Assembly: GCF_023715685.1 (NCBI RefSeq)
Contig: NZ_JAMBOQ010000008.1
Span: 62,001-126,000, forward strand
Direction: 5' to 3'
From: Priestia aryabhattai
GTDB lineage: Bacteria > Bacillota > Bacilli > Bacillales > Bacillaceae_H
DNA: 64,000 nt
A program made the position numbers and the translations under genes. Below, one piece after another: positions 57,689 to 64,000 of the stretch. How positions within the stretch are numbered: position 1 is the first letter of the stretch; each line of letters opens with the position of its first letter. A model generated the notes under the pieces. That model did not search any database and was not told the DNA's origin. It was given only the letters and a program-made list of their open reading frames with translations.

Positions 57689-58711
57689 TTAATTCACTGC
57701 GTACTTTTTATGTTCAATCTTCACTGGCTGCCCGGATAGTAAAGATTCTTTTGCTGCTTTAGCAATTCGTTCTGCTTGTAATCCATCGTTCCCTGTACAA
57801 ATAACGCTTTGATTTTCCATAATTGCTCTTGCAAACTGTGTTACTTCATCTATGTACGCTTGTGTATAGCGCTCAAGGAAGAAATACAGCGGCTTCTCTT
57901 TGACTACACTTTCGCCTGTTGATATCTCTACTGTAGTAGGACGGCAATTGTCAGCGACAACCCCACCTTTTTCGCCAAAAACTTCAAGGCGCTGATCGTA
58001 ACCGTAGACAGCTTGACGACTATTATCAATCACACCTAAAGCTCCATTTGCAAATTTTAATGACACAATTGCCGTATCTATATCTCCTGCTTCTTCAATA
58101 GCAGGATCGATGAGCGTTGTGCCGTAAGCCGATACTTCTACCACTTCGCTGCCCATTACATAACGAGCCATATCAAAATCATGAATCATCATATCCATGA
58201 ACAGTCCTCCTGAAGCGCGAACATATTCCGGACTCGGCGGCTGAGGATCTCTGGACGTAATTTTTAGAATATGCGGCTTTCCTACTTCTCCTTGCTGTAC
58301 AAGATCATACACTTTTTTAAAGTTGGGATCAAAGCGTCTGTTAAAGCCAACTTGAAGCTGCACGCCATGTTCTTTTACTACTTCTAACGCTTGGATTGTT
58401 TCTTCTACTGAAAAACTAACGGGCTTTTCACAGAAAATATGTTTTTTCGCTCGAGCCGCTTCTTTAATAATCGATGCATGCGTATTCGTTGGCGAACAAA
58501 TGAAAACGGCATCAATTTCTGGATCAGCTAATAAATCTTGATAATTTGTTGTCAACGTCAAAATCTCTTTACTTGCAGCCCACTCATGCAAATGATCTAC
58601 TACCACATCTGAAACCGCTTTAATTTTTATTTGAGGCATTAATTTTAAATTATCAACGTGTAATTTCCCTATTCGTCCAGCACCAATTATTCCAATTGTA
58701 AGAATCCCCAT
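57689..58711 (-). CDS. iolG: Inositol 2-dehydrogenase IolG
   Basis: A 340-residue NAD-dependent enzyme that oxidises myo-inositol to scyllo-inosose. The Rossmann motif is GIIGAGRIGKLHVDNL, the catalytic Lys is in FCEKPVSFSVEE, and LFMDMMIHDFDMARYVMG supplies the Asp/His pair. First gene of the iol operon, with a promoter and operator immediately upstream. AAAGGGG precedes ATG. Close in size to B. subtilis IolG (344). Confidence 0.94.
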   Translation of the reverse strand: MGILTIGIIGAGRIGKLHVDNLKLMPQIKIKAVSDVVVDHLHEWAASKEILTLTTNYQDLLADPEIDAVFICSPTNTHASIIKEAARAKKHIFCEKPVSFSVEETIQALEVVKEHGVQLQVGFNRRFDPNFKKVYDLVQQGEVGKPHILKITSRDPQPPSPEYVRASGGLFMDMMIHDFDMARYVMGSEVVEVSAYGTTLIDPAIEEAGDIDTAIVSLKFANGALGVIDNSRQAVYGYDQRLEVFGEKGGVVADNCRPTTVEISTGESVVKEKPLYFFLERYTQAYIDEVTQFARAIMENQSVICTGNDGLQAERIAKAAKESLLSGQPVKIEHKKYAVN

Positions 58712-58768
58712 CTTATTTTCCCCTTTAATTAAAAGTTAAGAAAACATTCGCTCAAACCTCAATATAGG

Positions 58769-58780
58769 TTAAGCGCTTTC
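58769..58780. promoter_or_regulatory. LacI-type operator at the iolG transcription start
   Basis: TTAAGCGCTTTC (in GGTTAAGCGCTTTCC) begins about 10 bases after the iolG -10 box. Compared with the CRE consensus it has three mismatches, including the leading TG, so a dedicated LacI repressor is favoured over CcpA. Confidence 0.75.
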
Positions 58781-58789
58781 CTGGTTTTA

Positions 58790-58817
58790 ATTATACATAA
58801 CGTTTTATAAAATGCAA
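58790..58817 (-). promoter_or_regulatory. Sigma-A promoter of the iol operon
   Basis: Minus-strand TTGCAT (58817-58812) and TATAAT (58795-58790), 16 bases apart, upstream of iolG. Confidence 0.72.
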
Positions 58818-59037
58818 ACTATTTTTATGGATTATTTAGAATATTTGTTTTTTAATTACCTGAACGTATACTATTAAAAAAACTATTTTTATTTTTTTAT
58901 CTATTTAGTGCTGAAGCATAAAGAAATTCTCTATATTTAAGTATTTTTATAATAAATTCAGTTATTATTACCTTATCTACCAATATTTTTACTGTTAAGA
59001 TTATTTAATTGAAAATTATATATATTTAAAATTTTCA

Positions 59038-59066
59038 TTGACGTTTAAAAAATGTAAGCGTATACT
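59038..59066 (+). promoter_or_regulatory. Sigma-A promoter of the polyol-type permease gene
   Basis: TTGACG at 59038-59043 and TATACT at 59061-59066 are 17 bases apart. The rest of the divergent region 58818-59037 is AT-rich with no other feature seen. Confidence 0.75.
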
Positions 59067-59082
59067 TTTTTTATCAAATAGA

Positions 59083-59094
59083 TTAAGCGCTTAA
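59083..59094. promoter_or_regulatory. LacI-type operator before the polyol-type permease gene
   Basis: TTAAGCGCTTAA is a perfect 12-bp palindrome about 16 bases after the -10 box, matching the iolG and iolC sites in its TTAAGCGCTT core. Confidence 0.78.
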
Positions 59095-59144
59095 CCAAAT
59101 ATTTTGATAGTTCAAACAAAATAATCGATCTGGTGGTGTGGAAA

Positions 59145-60425
59145 ATGAACGAATTTATTTCTAGAAAAACGGCTCTAGACAGGATTGGAATCCCTTCTCA
59201 TTTAACATGGGGATACATAGGTATTATTGTTTTTATGATTGGTGATGGATTAGAACAAGGATGGTTATCTCCTTATCTTGTAGAAAGAGGGTTAACCATC
59301 GAACATGCCGCTTTACTGTTTACTGTTTATGGAATTACGGTCTCGGTTTCTTCTTGGTTCTCCGGCGTACTTGTTCAATTGTGGGGACCTAGAAAAGCAA
59401 TGGCATTCGGCTTGATATCCTTTATTATTGGTTCGATTGGATTTATAGGATTAGGACTTCATATCATGAATTATACGATTATATTAATTTGTTATGCTCT
59501 TAGAGGATTTGGTTACCCTTTATTTGCCTACTCATTCTTGGTCTGGGTGTCTTACCGCACGCCTCAGGAAATGCTTTCAAAAGCAGTAGGTTGGTTTTGG
59601 TTTGTCTTCCAGCTTGGTTTAAGCGTAATCGGAGCCTTTTACTCCAGTTACATGGTTCCTAAAATCGGCGAAATCGCTACTTTGTGGAGCGGTTTGCTTT
59701 TTGTTGTGATTGGTGGAGTCTTTTCAATTATCATGAATAAAGACAAGTTTACCGTCCAAAAAGTAAACGATAATAAAACAAAAGAATTAATGAAAGGGAT
59801 TACAATCGCATTTGAGAACCCTAAAGTAGGCATCGGAGGAATCGTAAAGATTATTAACTCTGCTGCTCAATTTGGATTTGTTGTTTTCTTGCCAACCTAT
59901 ATGATGAAACATGATTTTACGATGAGTGAATGGTTGCAAATCTGGGGTACATTGTTTTTTGTGAATATGGCTTTTAATATTATTTTTGGTATTGTTGGAG
60001 ATAAATTCGGCTGGGTAAATACAATCAAATGGTTCGGCGGAGTAGGATGCGGAATTGTAACACTTGCTCTTTACTATGTACCGCAATTCGTCGGACATAA
60101 TTATTGGGTGATGATGATTGTCGCATGCTGTTACGGTGCAACACTAGCAGGATATGTTCCTCTTACAGCGTTAGTGCCTTCTTTAGCTCCTGAGAATAAA
60201 GGAGCCGCGATGTCCGTGTTGAACTTAGGATCGGGACTTTCGGCTTTTGTAGGTCCTTTAATTGTGACCGTTTTCATTGGTCTTTTGGGCACGGGCGGCG
60301 TGATTTGGATCTTTGCTTGCTTATATTTCTTTGGTGCTTTTCTAACTGGTTTCCTTACGATTCCAACAGAAACAATTATTAAAGGCGAAACAATAAACGA
60401 AGTCAAAAGTCAGGTCTCCCTATAA
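59145..60425 (+). CDS. MFS transporter of the polyol permease family (probable inositol permease)
   Basis: A 426-residue, 12-span MFS protein. The beginning (HLTWGYIGIIVFMIGDGLEQGWLSPYLVERGLTIEHAALLFTVYGI) and LVQLWGPRKAMAFGLISF resemble the ribitol/arabitol permeases (RbtT, DalT) and not the IolT/IolF inositol transporters of B. subtilis. It is divergent from iolG and shares the same operator, so an inositol or related polyol substrate is the natural inference. ATG 59145 follows GGTGGTG, and the GTG at 59133 is less likely. Confidence 0.85.
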   Translation: MNEFISRKTALDRIGIPSHLTWGYIGIIVFMIGDGLEQGWLSPYLVERGLTIEHAALLFTVYGITVSVSSWFSGVLVQLWGPRKAMAFGLISFIIGSIGFIGLGLHIMNYTIILICYALRGFGYPLFAYSFLVWVSYRTPQEMLSKAVGWFWFVFQLGLSVIGAFYSSYMVPKIGEIATLWSGLLFVVIGGVFSIIMNKDKFTVQKVNDNKTKELMKGITIAFENPKVGIGGIVKIINSAAQFGFVVFLPTYMMKHDFTMSEWLQIWGTLFFVNMAFNIIFGIVGDKFGWVNTIKWFGGVGCGIVTLALYYVPQFVGHNYWVMMIVACCYGATLAGYVPLTALVPSLAPENKGAAMSVLNLGSGLSAFVGPLIVTVFIGLLGTGGVIWIFACLYFFGAFLTGFLTIPTETIIKGETINEVKSQVSL

Positions 60426-60438
60426 ATATGGCTAAGTA

Positions 60439-60478
60439 GAAAAAGCTGCAGGTGCCCCAGCACCTGCAGCTTTTTTAT
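60439..60478. terminator. Bidirectional terminator between the permease and the LacI gene
   Basis: AAAAAGCTGCAGGTGC pairs perfectly with GCACCTGCAGCTTTTT around CCCA. Confidence 0.95.
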
Positions 60479-60488
60479 CTTCTCTACT

Positions 60489-61487
60489 TTATAACTTCTT
60501 TACTGACGCACGTTCTACTAGTTCTGGAATAATCGTTACTCGTTGTTTCGCATGCTCTTCTTTTTTCATAGACTTTAACAGCTGTTCAAACGTACTAGCT
60601 GCCATCTGAGAAATTGGTTGTTCGATCGTTGTCAAACCCGGCTCAGCAATATCGGCATAAATCGTATTATCAAATCCAATTACCGATAGATCTCCTGGAA
60701 TCGAAAGCCCCTGCTTCCTTGCCTCGTTTATGAGCGACACACCAATTAAATCAGTACATGCAAAGACTGCTGTCGGCCTATTAGGCAAAGAAAGCAGCTG
60801 TTTACTTGCTCTTCTGCTATCTTCCACTGTTGAATAACAGCTGATAATGGACTGGTTTTCTAGTGACAAATTTGCTTCTGTGAGTGCTTGCTTAAATCCT
60901 GCTAATCGCCCTTCACTACTTTTTCTATCTTTTTCAGTCATAACCGTTACCGATTGATGACCTTTTTCTATTAAATACTTACCTGCGATATATCCTCCGC
61001 GAACGTTATCAATCGTGACTACATGCGTGGAGATAGAAGGATGGTCAACTGAAAACAATACAAGCGGTACATCATGCTTCACAATTTTCTTTACGAGCTT
61101 CGTATTATTTAGTTCGGTTGCGATAATGATTCCATCTACTTGTTTTTTAAATAAAAGATCTATGTATTCATGCTCGCGCGCAGTTTGATGATCTGTACTG
61201 CATAAAAAAAGCGTGTATCCCGCTGCTCTAGCACTATTCTCAAAAGCTCTTGCTACCTCTGCAAAAAAAGGATTAGAGATATCAGGAACTAGAACGCCAA
61301 TCGTGTACGTCTTTTTTCCTGTTAACGCCGCTGCGACACTGCTAGGCTGATAATCTAATTCCATCATTACTTCATTCACTTTTTTTATCGTTTTTTCACT
61401 AATACGGCCTGTCTGATTGATTACTTTGGATACAGTGGCTATCGATACCCCTGCTTTTTTCGCAACATCATAAATGGTTGGTTTCAC
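60489..61487 (-). CDS. LacI-family regulator, paralogue of the one in the iol operon
   Basis: A 332-residue repressor. The helix-turn-helix is KPTIYDVAKKAGVSIATVSKVINQTGRISEKT with hinge SSVAAALTGKK, and the sensor has IGVLVPDISNPFFAEVARAFENSA and LSVIGFDNTIYADI. The two LacI proteins share most of their DNA-binding residues, so they probably recognise the same TTAAGCGCTT sites. GTG 61487 is chosen (AAAGGA 9 bases away). GTG 61493 is the alternative. Convergent with the permease gene. Confidence 0.87.
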   Translation of the reverse strand: MKPTIYDVAKKAGVSIATVSKVINQTGRISEKTIKKVNEVMMELDYQPSSVAAALTGKKTYTIGVLVPDISNPFFAEVARAFENSARAAGYTLFLCSTDHQTAREHEYIDLLFKKQVDGIIIATELNNTKLVKKIVKHDVPLVLFSVDHPSISTHVVTIDNVRGGYIAGKYLIEKGHQSVTVMTEKDRKSSEGRLAGFKQALTEANLSLENQSIISCYSTVEDSRRASKQLLSLPNRPTAVFACTDLIGVSLINEARKQGLSIPGDLSVIGFDNTIYADIAEPGLTTIEQPISQMAASTFEQLLKSMKKEEHAKQRVTIIPELVERASVKKL

Positions 61488-61664
61488 TTTCACTGTTCCT
61501 TTCTTCGAGATCTCTTTCCTTATTTTATCACGAAAGTATTCAATCGTTTTGTATATTCCAATAAGCATATTCTATAAGTCCTTGAAAAAAATTTTTTATT
61601 TCATGTATAAAAACTATCTATTAATCAAATCATAATCTTAACCTTATAAAAGGAGTTGATTATG

Positions 61665-61874
61665 ATGGCAAACAGCAGAAATAAGAGCAGCAACGAATTA
61701 GCCGTACACGGTGCTCAACAAGCAATCGATCAAATGAAATATGAGATCGCTAGCGAATTTGGCGTAACTCTTGGTCCTGACACAACTGCACGTGCAAACG
61801 GCTCAGTAGGCGGCGAAATTACAAAGCGCCTTGTGCAAATGGCTGAACAGCAACTTGGCGGCGGACGTTTCTAA
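61665..61874 (+). CDS. Small acid-soluble spore protein, alpha/beta type
   Basis: A protein of about 69 residues that coats and protects spore DNA. It has the GPR protease cleavage region [11 protein letters not shown] and the DNA-binding blocks [13 protein letters not shown] and [30 protein letters not shown]. Two ATGs (61662, 61665) follow AAAGGAG. I use the second because mature SASPs begin MAN. A sigma-G promoter is expected, but I could not identify a properly spaced pair. Confidence 0.95.
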   Translation: MANSRNKSSNELAVHGAQQAIDQMKYEIASEFGVTLGPDTTARANGSVGGEITKRLVQMAEQQLGGGRF

Positions 61875-61899
61875 ATCACTATCATAAGCAATACGGCTG

Positions 61900-61932
61900 G
61901 AGGAAGAGCGAATGACCGTTCTTCCTTTTCCT
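61900..61932 (+). terminator. Terminator of the SASP gene
   Basis: AGGAAGA and TCTTCCT-type arms with a 12-base loop, followed by TTTTCC. Confidence 0.72.
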
Positions 61933-62066
61933 ATTTTTATACAATCCTTTTTTTGCGTTTCTTCTCCTCTATATGTATCTAAAACAAAACCATTATCTCC
62001 ATAACGTTCACATAGCGTTATATAAGGCTCCTTTTCTCTCACAATAGATTGCTTATGACAAAACAT

Positions 62067-62100
62067 AAAAAGAAGTTCCTTTCATAGGAACTTCTTTTAT
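62067..62100 (-). terminator. Terminator of the coiled-coil protein gene
   Basis: AAAAGAAGTTCCT and AGGAACTTCTTTT pair around TTCAT. The interval 61933-62066 contains no supported gene. Confidence 0.9.
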
Positions 62101-62106
62101 CTTGCT

Positions 62107-62334
62107 TTATAAATGTGCAAGCTCTTTAGATATCTTTTCAGTCTTTGCTTTGAGCTGTTCTTGCTGTCCTTCTAAATCAGCAATCACAGCTAACACTTCT
62201 GTATTGTTCGGTTCTTCTTCATACTGTTTTAACGTAGCAACAAGAGACTGTGAAACTTTGATGAGCTCTTGATTGACTTCTTGCTGCTGTTTTAAATAGT
62301 CAAGTTCAGATTCCATTTTTTCTAGATTTCTCAT
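62107..62334 (-). CDS. Small coiled-coil protein (75 aa)
   Basis: A 75-residue soluble protein that is nearly all amphipathic helix (MESELDYLKQQQEVNQELIKVSQSLVATLKQYEEE, then LEGQQEQLKAKTEKISKELAHL), likely a two-helix coiled coil joined at EEPNNTE. AAAGGAAGGG precedes ATG. It lies next to a sigma-B gene but has no matching promoter that I can see. Function unknown. Confidence 0.75.
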   Translation of the reverse strand: MRNLEKMESELDYLKQQQEVNQELIKVSQSLVATLKQYEEEPNNTEVLAVIADLEGQQEQLKAKTEKISKELAHL

Positions 62335-62409
62335 CGGTTCCCTTCCTTTCGTTAACTAGCTTTTATTTAAGAACGCGGTCTTTTATTATCTCAGTGGGCT
62401 ACTTCAACG

Positions 62410-62901
62410 TTACTTTATTTTATTTTCGTGATTGCCGTATAACATTTTTTCATTCATTGGGTCAGCTGATTTTTCAGCAGGTGTCACCGTTTGTCCTAGA
62501 GCTGAATTGCGTTTATCATGCTCAACTGCGTCTACCATCAGCAAAACTTTTCCTTTTTTAAGATCAGATACATACGAGGAAGCTTCTGCAGCAGGTACAC
62601 CATATTCGGTTAATTGATTTTCGATTCGATTAACATCTTGATCCATTTTTTCTTCAGCTGGCGTAAAAGCATTTTTTATTTTCTCCATAAAGGGTTGATG
62701 GTGCTTTGAATTTTGATCTGTATCAACTATTTGCACATCAATTCCTGCAGAATGCTCAATCGCTTCTGTATTTTCATGATGCTGGCCACTGTTTGTCAAA
62801 ACAGAAAGTGCACTGTCCGGATATCCCTGTGTTTTTAAATTTCGAATCGCTGTAATAACGGCCTCTTCTGAATTATACGTACCTACCACATTTTTTGTCA
62901 T
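62410..62901 (-). CDS. General stress protein with YflT (GSP17M) domain
   Basis: A 163-residue soluble protein. The first about 110 residues are the YflT/GSP17M fold: NVVGTYNSEEAVITAIRNLKTQGYPDSALSVLTN, FTPAEEKMDQDVNRIENQL and GVPAAEASSYVSDLKKGKVLLMVDA. The tail is disordered and polar. Members are strongly sigma-B induced, and a good sigma-B promoter stands upstream, so it belongs to the general stress regulon. The molecular role is unknown. GGGAGG precedes ATG. Confidence 0.88.
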   Translation of the reverse strand: MTKNVVGTYNSEEAVITAIRNLKTQGYPDSALSVLTNSGQHHENTEAIEHSAGIDVQIVDTDQNSKHHQPFMEKIKNAFTPAEEKMDQDVNRIENQLTEYGVPAAEASSYVSDLKKGKVLLMVDAVEHDKRNSALGQTVTPAEKSADPMNEKMLYGNHENKIK

Positions 62902-62949
62902 TGTTATTCCTCCCAGGTATTATCGTTTTTTTAGCTTGTTATAGTATTA

Positions 62950-62974
62950 ATACCCTTGGATTTTCTAGTAAAAC
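62950..62974 (-). promoter_or_regulatory. Sigma-B promoter of the YflT-domain gene
   Basis: Minus-strand GTTTTA (62974-62969) and GGGTAT (62955-62950) are 13 bases apart, against the consensus GTTTAA-N12-14-GGGTAT. Confidence 0.8.
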
Positions 62975-63020
62975 TTTTTAAATTTATCTCTAGCTCTCCT
63001 TACAAGGAGAAACCGATAAA

Positions 63021-63057
63021 ATAAAAGACTTGAATCTAATAATTCAAGCCTTTTTCA
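63021..63057 (-). terminator. Terminator of the cardiolipin synthase gene
   Basis: GCTTGAAT and ATTCAAGT pair around TATTAG, followed by TTTTATTTT on the minus strand. Confidence 0.85.
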
Positions 63058-63075
63058 TGATACCAATGATTTATA

Positions 63076-64000
63076 CTATAAAATTGGTGACAGCAAGCGA
63101 AATACTGCTTCTTTAAATTTTATAAGAAGAGAGCGCTCTTTATATCGTTCAAGTGTTAATTTTGAACTAAATTGCACATCTTCAAGAAACAGGTTCTGCA
63201 ACTTTTCTGCAATAGGTTGGTCATATACAACTGCATTCACTTCAAAATTAAGGCTGAAACTTCGCGGATCAATATTCGTCGTCCCTACAGAAGATACTTC
63301 ATTATCTACTACAATCGTTTTAGCATGCAAAAAGCCTTTTTCATAGAGATAAATATTTGCACCATATGTCAGCAGTTCACCTACATGAGACCACGTAGCC
63401 CAATAAACAAAAGGATGATCGGGTTTGTTTGGAATCATAATATGAATATCTACTCCAGATAATAAAGCAATTTTACAAGCATCCATAAAGCTTGCGTCGG
63501 GAATAAAGTAAGGCGTTTGAAGGTATACACTTTCTTTGGCCGACATAATCAATGAGATATACATATTTTTCAGATGCTGAGTAGTCGAGTTAGGACCGCT
63601 CGCTACAATTTGCACTGGGACCGTTCCAGAATGAGTTTCTGTGCGATGCAAAAATTGTTCAAGTTCAATTGGCTGCTTTGTTGCTTGATGCCAATCTAAA
63701 ATGAATCTTCCTTGAATATCGTTCACTGATTCTCCTTTAATGCGAAAATGAGTGTCTCTCCAATAACCCATTTTTGGATCTAACCCTAGATATTCATCTC
63801 CTACGTTAAATCCTCCTATGTATGCTACTTCACCATCAATAATACAAAGCTTTCGATGATTTCGATTGTTAATACGAAAATTAATCAAGCGAAGAATTGA
63901 AGGGAAAAATGCCTGTGCTTCGCCGCCATATGAAATAAGCTCCTTAAAAAATGATGGCGTCATTTTTCTAGATCCTACTTCATCATAAAGAACGCGAACC
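63076..64000 (-). CDS. cls: Cardiolipin synthase, C-terminal part (cut by window edge)
   Basis: The last about 308 residues of a phospholipase-D-type cardiolipin synthase, which joins two phosphatidylglycerols into cardiolipin at the membrane. Both HxKx4D motifs are present: NHRKLCIIDGEVAYIGGFN and HAKTIVVDNEVSSVGTTN, with IDPRSFSLNFEVNAVVYD after the second. The frame runs through 64000 without a stop (VRVLYDEVGSRKMTPSFF), so about 180-200 N-terminal residues, including the two membrane spans, lie beyond the window. Confidence 0.92.
   Translation of the reverse strand, partial: VRVLYDEVGSRKMTPSFFKELISYGGEAQAFFPSILRLINFRINNRNHRKLCIIDGEVAYIGGFNVGDEYLGLDPKMGYWRDTHFRIKGESVNDIQGRFILDWHQATKQPIELEQFLHRTETHSGTVPVQIVASGPNSTTQHLKNMYISLIMSAKESVYLQTPYFIPDASFMDACKIALLSGVDIHIMIPNKPDHPFVYWATWSHVGELLTYGANIYLYEKGFLHAKTIVVDNEVSSVGTTNIDPRSFSLNFEVNAVVYDQPIAEKLQNLFLEDVQFSSKLTLERYKERSLLIKFKEAVFRLLSPIL

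Noticed and set aside
58767..58782. CcpA CRE at the iolG promoter
   Set aside because: Three mismatches to TGWAANCGNTNWCA, including the leading TG, while the same sequence recurs at two other iol sites, so a dedicated LacI repressor is more economical.
61604..61637. Sigma-G promoter for the SASP gene (TGTATA ... CATAATC)
   Set aside because: The spacing is 21 bases, too long for sigma-G, and no alternative pair was found.
61803..62066. 87-codon minus-strand frame antisense to the SASP end
   Set aside because: It would start inside the terminator hairpin of the coiled-coil gene and run antisense through the SASP coding region. It has no ribosome site.

Overview
The window reads as the chromosome of a low-GC, endospore-forming Bacillaceae, most likely Priestia (Bacillus) megaterium. 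The evidence is a SpoVR gene, an alpha/beta-type small acid-soluble spore protein, AGGAGG-type ribosome binding sites with TTG and GTG starts, sigma-A and sigma-B promoters, and local gene order like Bacillus subtilis (yhcT-yhcU ... yhcX-glpP-glpF-glpK-glpD-pgcA). The L-lactate dehydrogenase looks, from memory, very close to the classical B. megaterium enzyme. I see no rRNA, tRNA, CRISPR array, prophage or insertion sequence.

Layout. 0-9 kb: a TPP riboswitch pointing off the left edge, paired fluoride channels (crcB), a cystine-type ABC transporter (tcyABC), a nucleoside hydrolase, an acrylyl-CoA-reductase-type oxidoreductase, an Rrf2 regulator whose operator surrounds its own -10 box, a haem-oxygenase-like ABM protein with a Fur-like box, and spoVR. 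9-17 kb: bioY, pgcA and the glycerol cluster glpP-glpF-glpK-glpD with two GlpP antitermination leaders and a CcpA site. 17-31 kb: yhcX, an L,D-transpeptidase, a SurA-N lipoprotein, yhcU/yhcT, a chemoreceptor, a CDF metal exporter, ldh-lctP under two Rex boxes, an internally deleted MDR oxidoreductase, and an IseA-type autolysin inhibitor with a WalR box. 31-46 kb: an AI-2E-family permease, a SET-domain protein, a decayed rarD, a TatD nuclease, citrate transport, a lone metal/peptide-type binding lipoprotein behind a cobalamin riboswitch, a second FtsZ lacking the C-terminal peptide, rRNA/tRNA modification enzymes and an lmrA-lmrB drug efflux pair. 45.4-46.4 kb: four small membrane or lipoprotein genes of unknown role. 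46.4-49.8 kb: a diverged tandem repeat, queT with a preQ1-I riboswitch, an Lrp regulator, and a YitT gene behind a perfect-consensus promoter and an attenuator-like leader. 50-61.5 kb: a myo-inositol catabolic cluster (iolG-C-A-D-E-lacI-B) with a divergent polyol-type permease and a second LacI paralogue. 61.5-64 kb: a spore SASP, a coiled-coil protein, a sigma-B-dependent YflT stress protein and a partial cardiolipin synthase.

How the genes work together. The glp genes import glycerol, phosphorylate it and oxidise it to dihydroxyacetone phosphate. GlpP allows readthrough of the leaders when glycerol-3-phosphate is present and CcpA shuts off glpF on sugar. Ldh and LctP regenerate NAD+ and move lactate under redox control by Rex. 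The iol genes take inositol to malonate semialdehyde and dihydroxyacetone-phosphate-level intermediates, and three TTAAGCGCTTWM operators tie the operon and its transporter to LacI-type repressors instead of the DeoR-type IolR of B. subtilis.

The least explained items are the short FtsZ, the 46.45-46.80 kb tandem repeat with hairpins, the leader at 48.1 kb, the small-membrane-protein cluster with its 19-bp palindrome, and the B12-controlled orphan binding protein. Promoters, operators and hairpins were read by eye. No folding or homology search was run.
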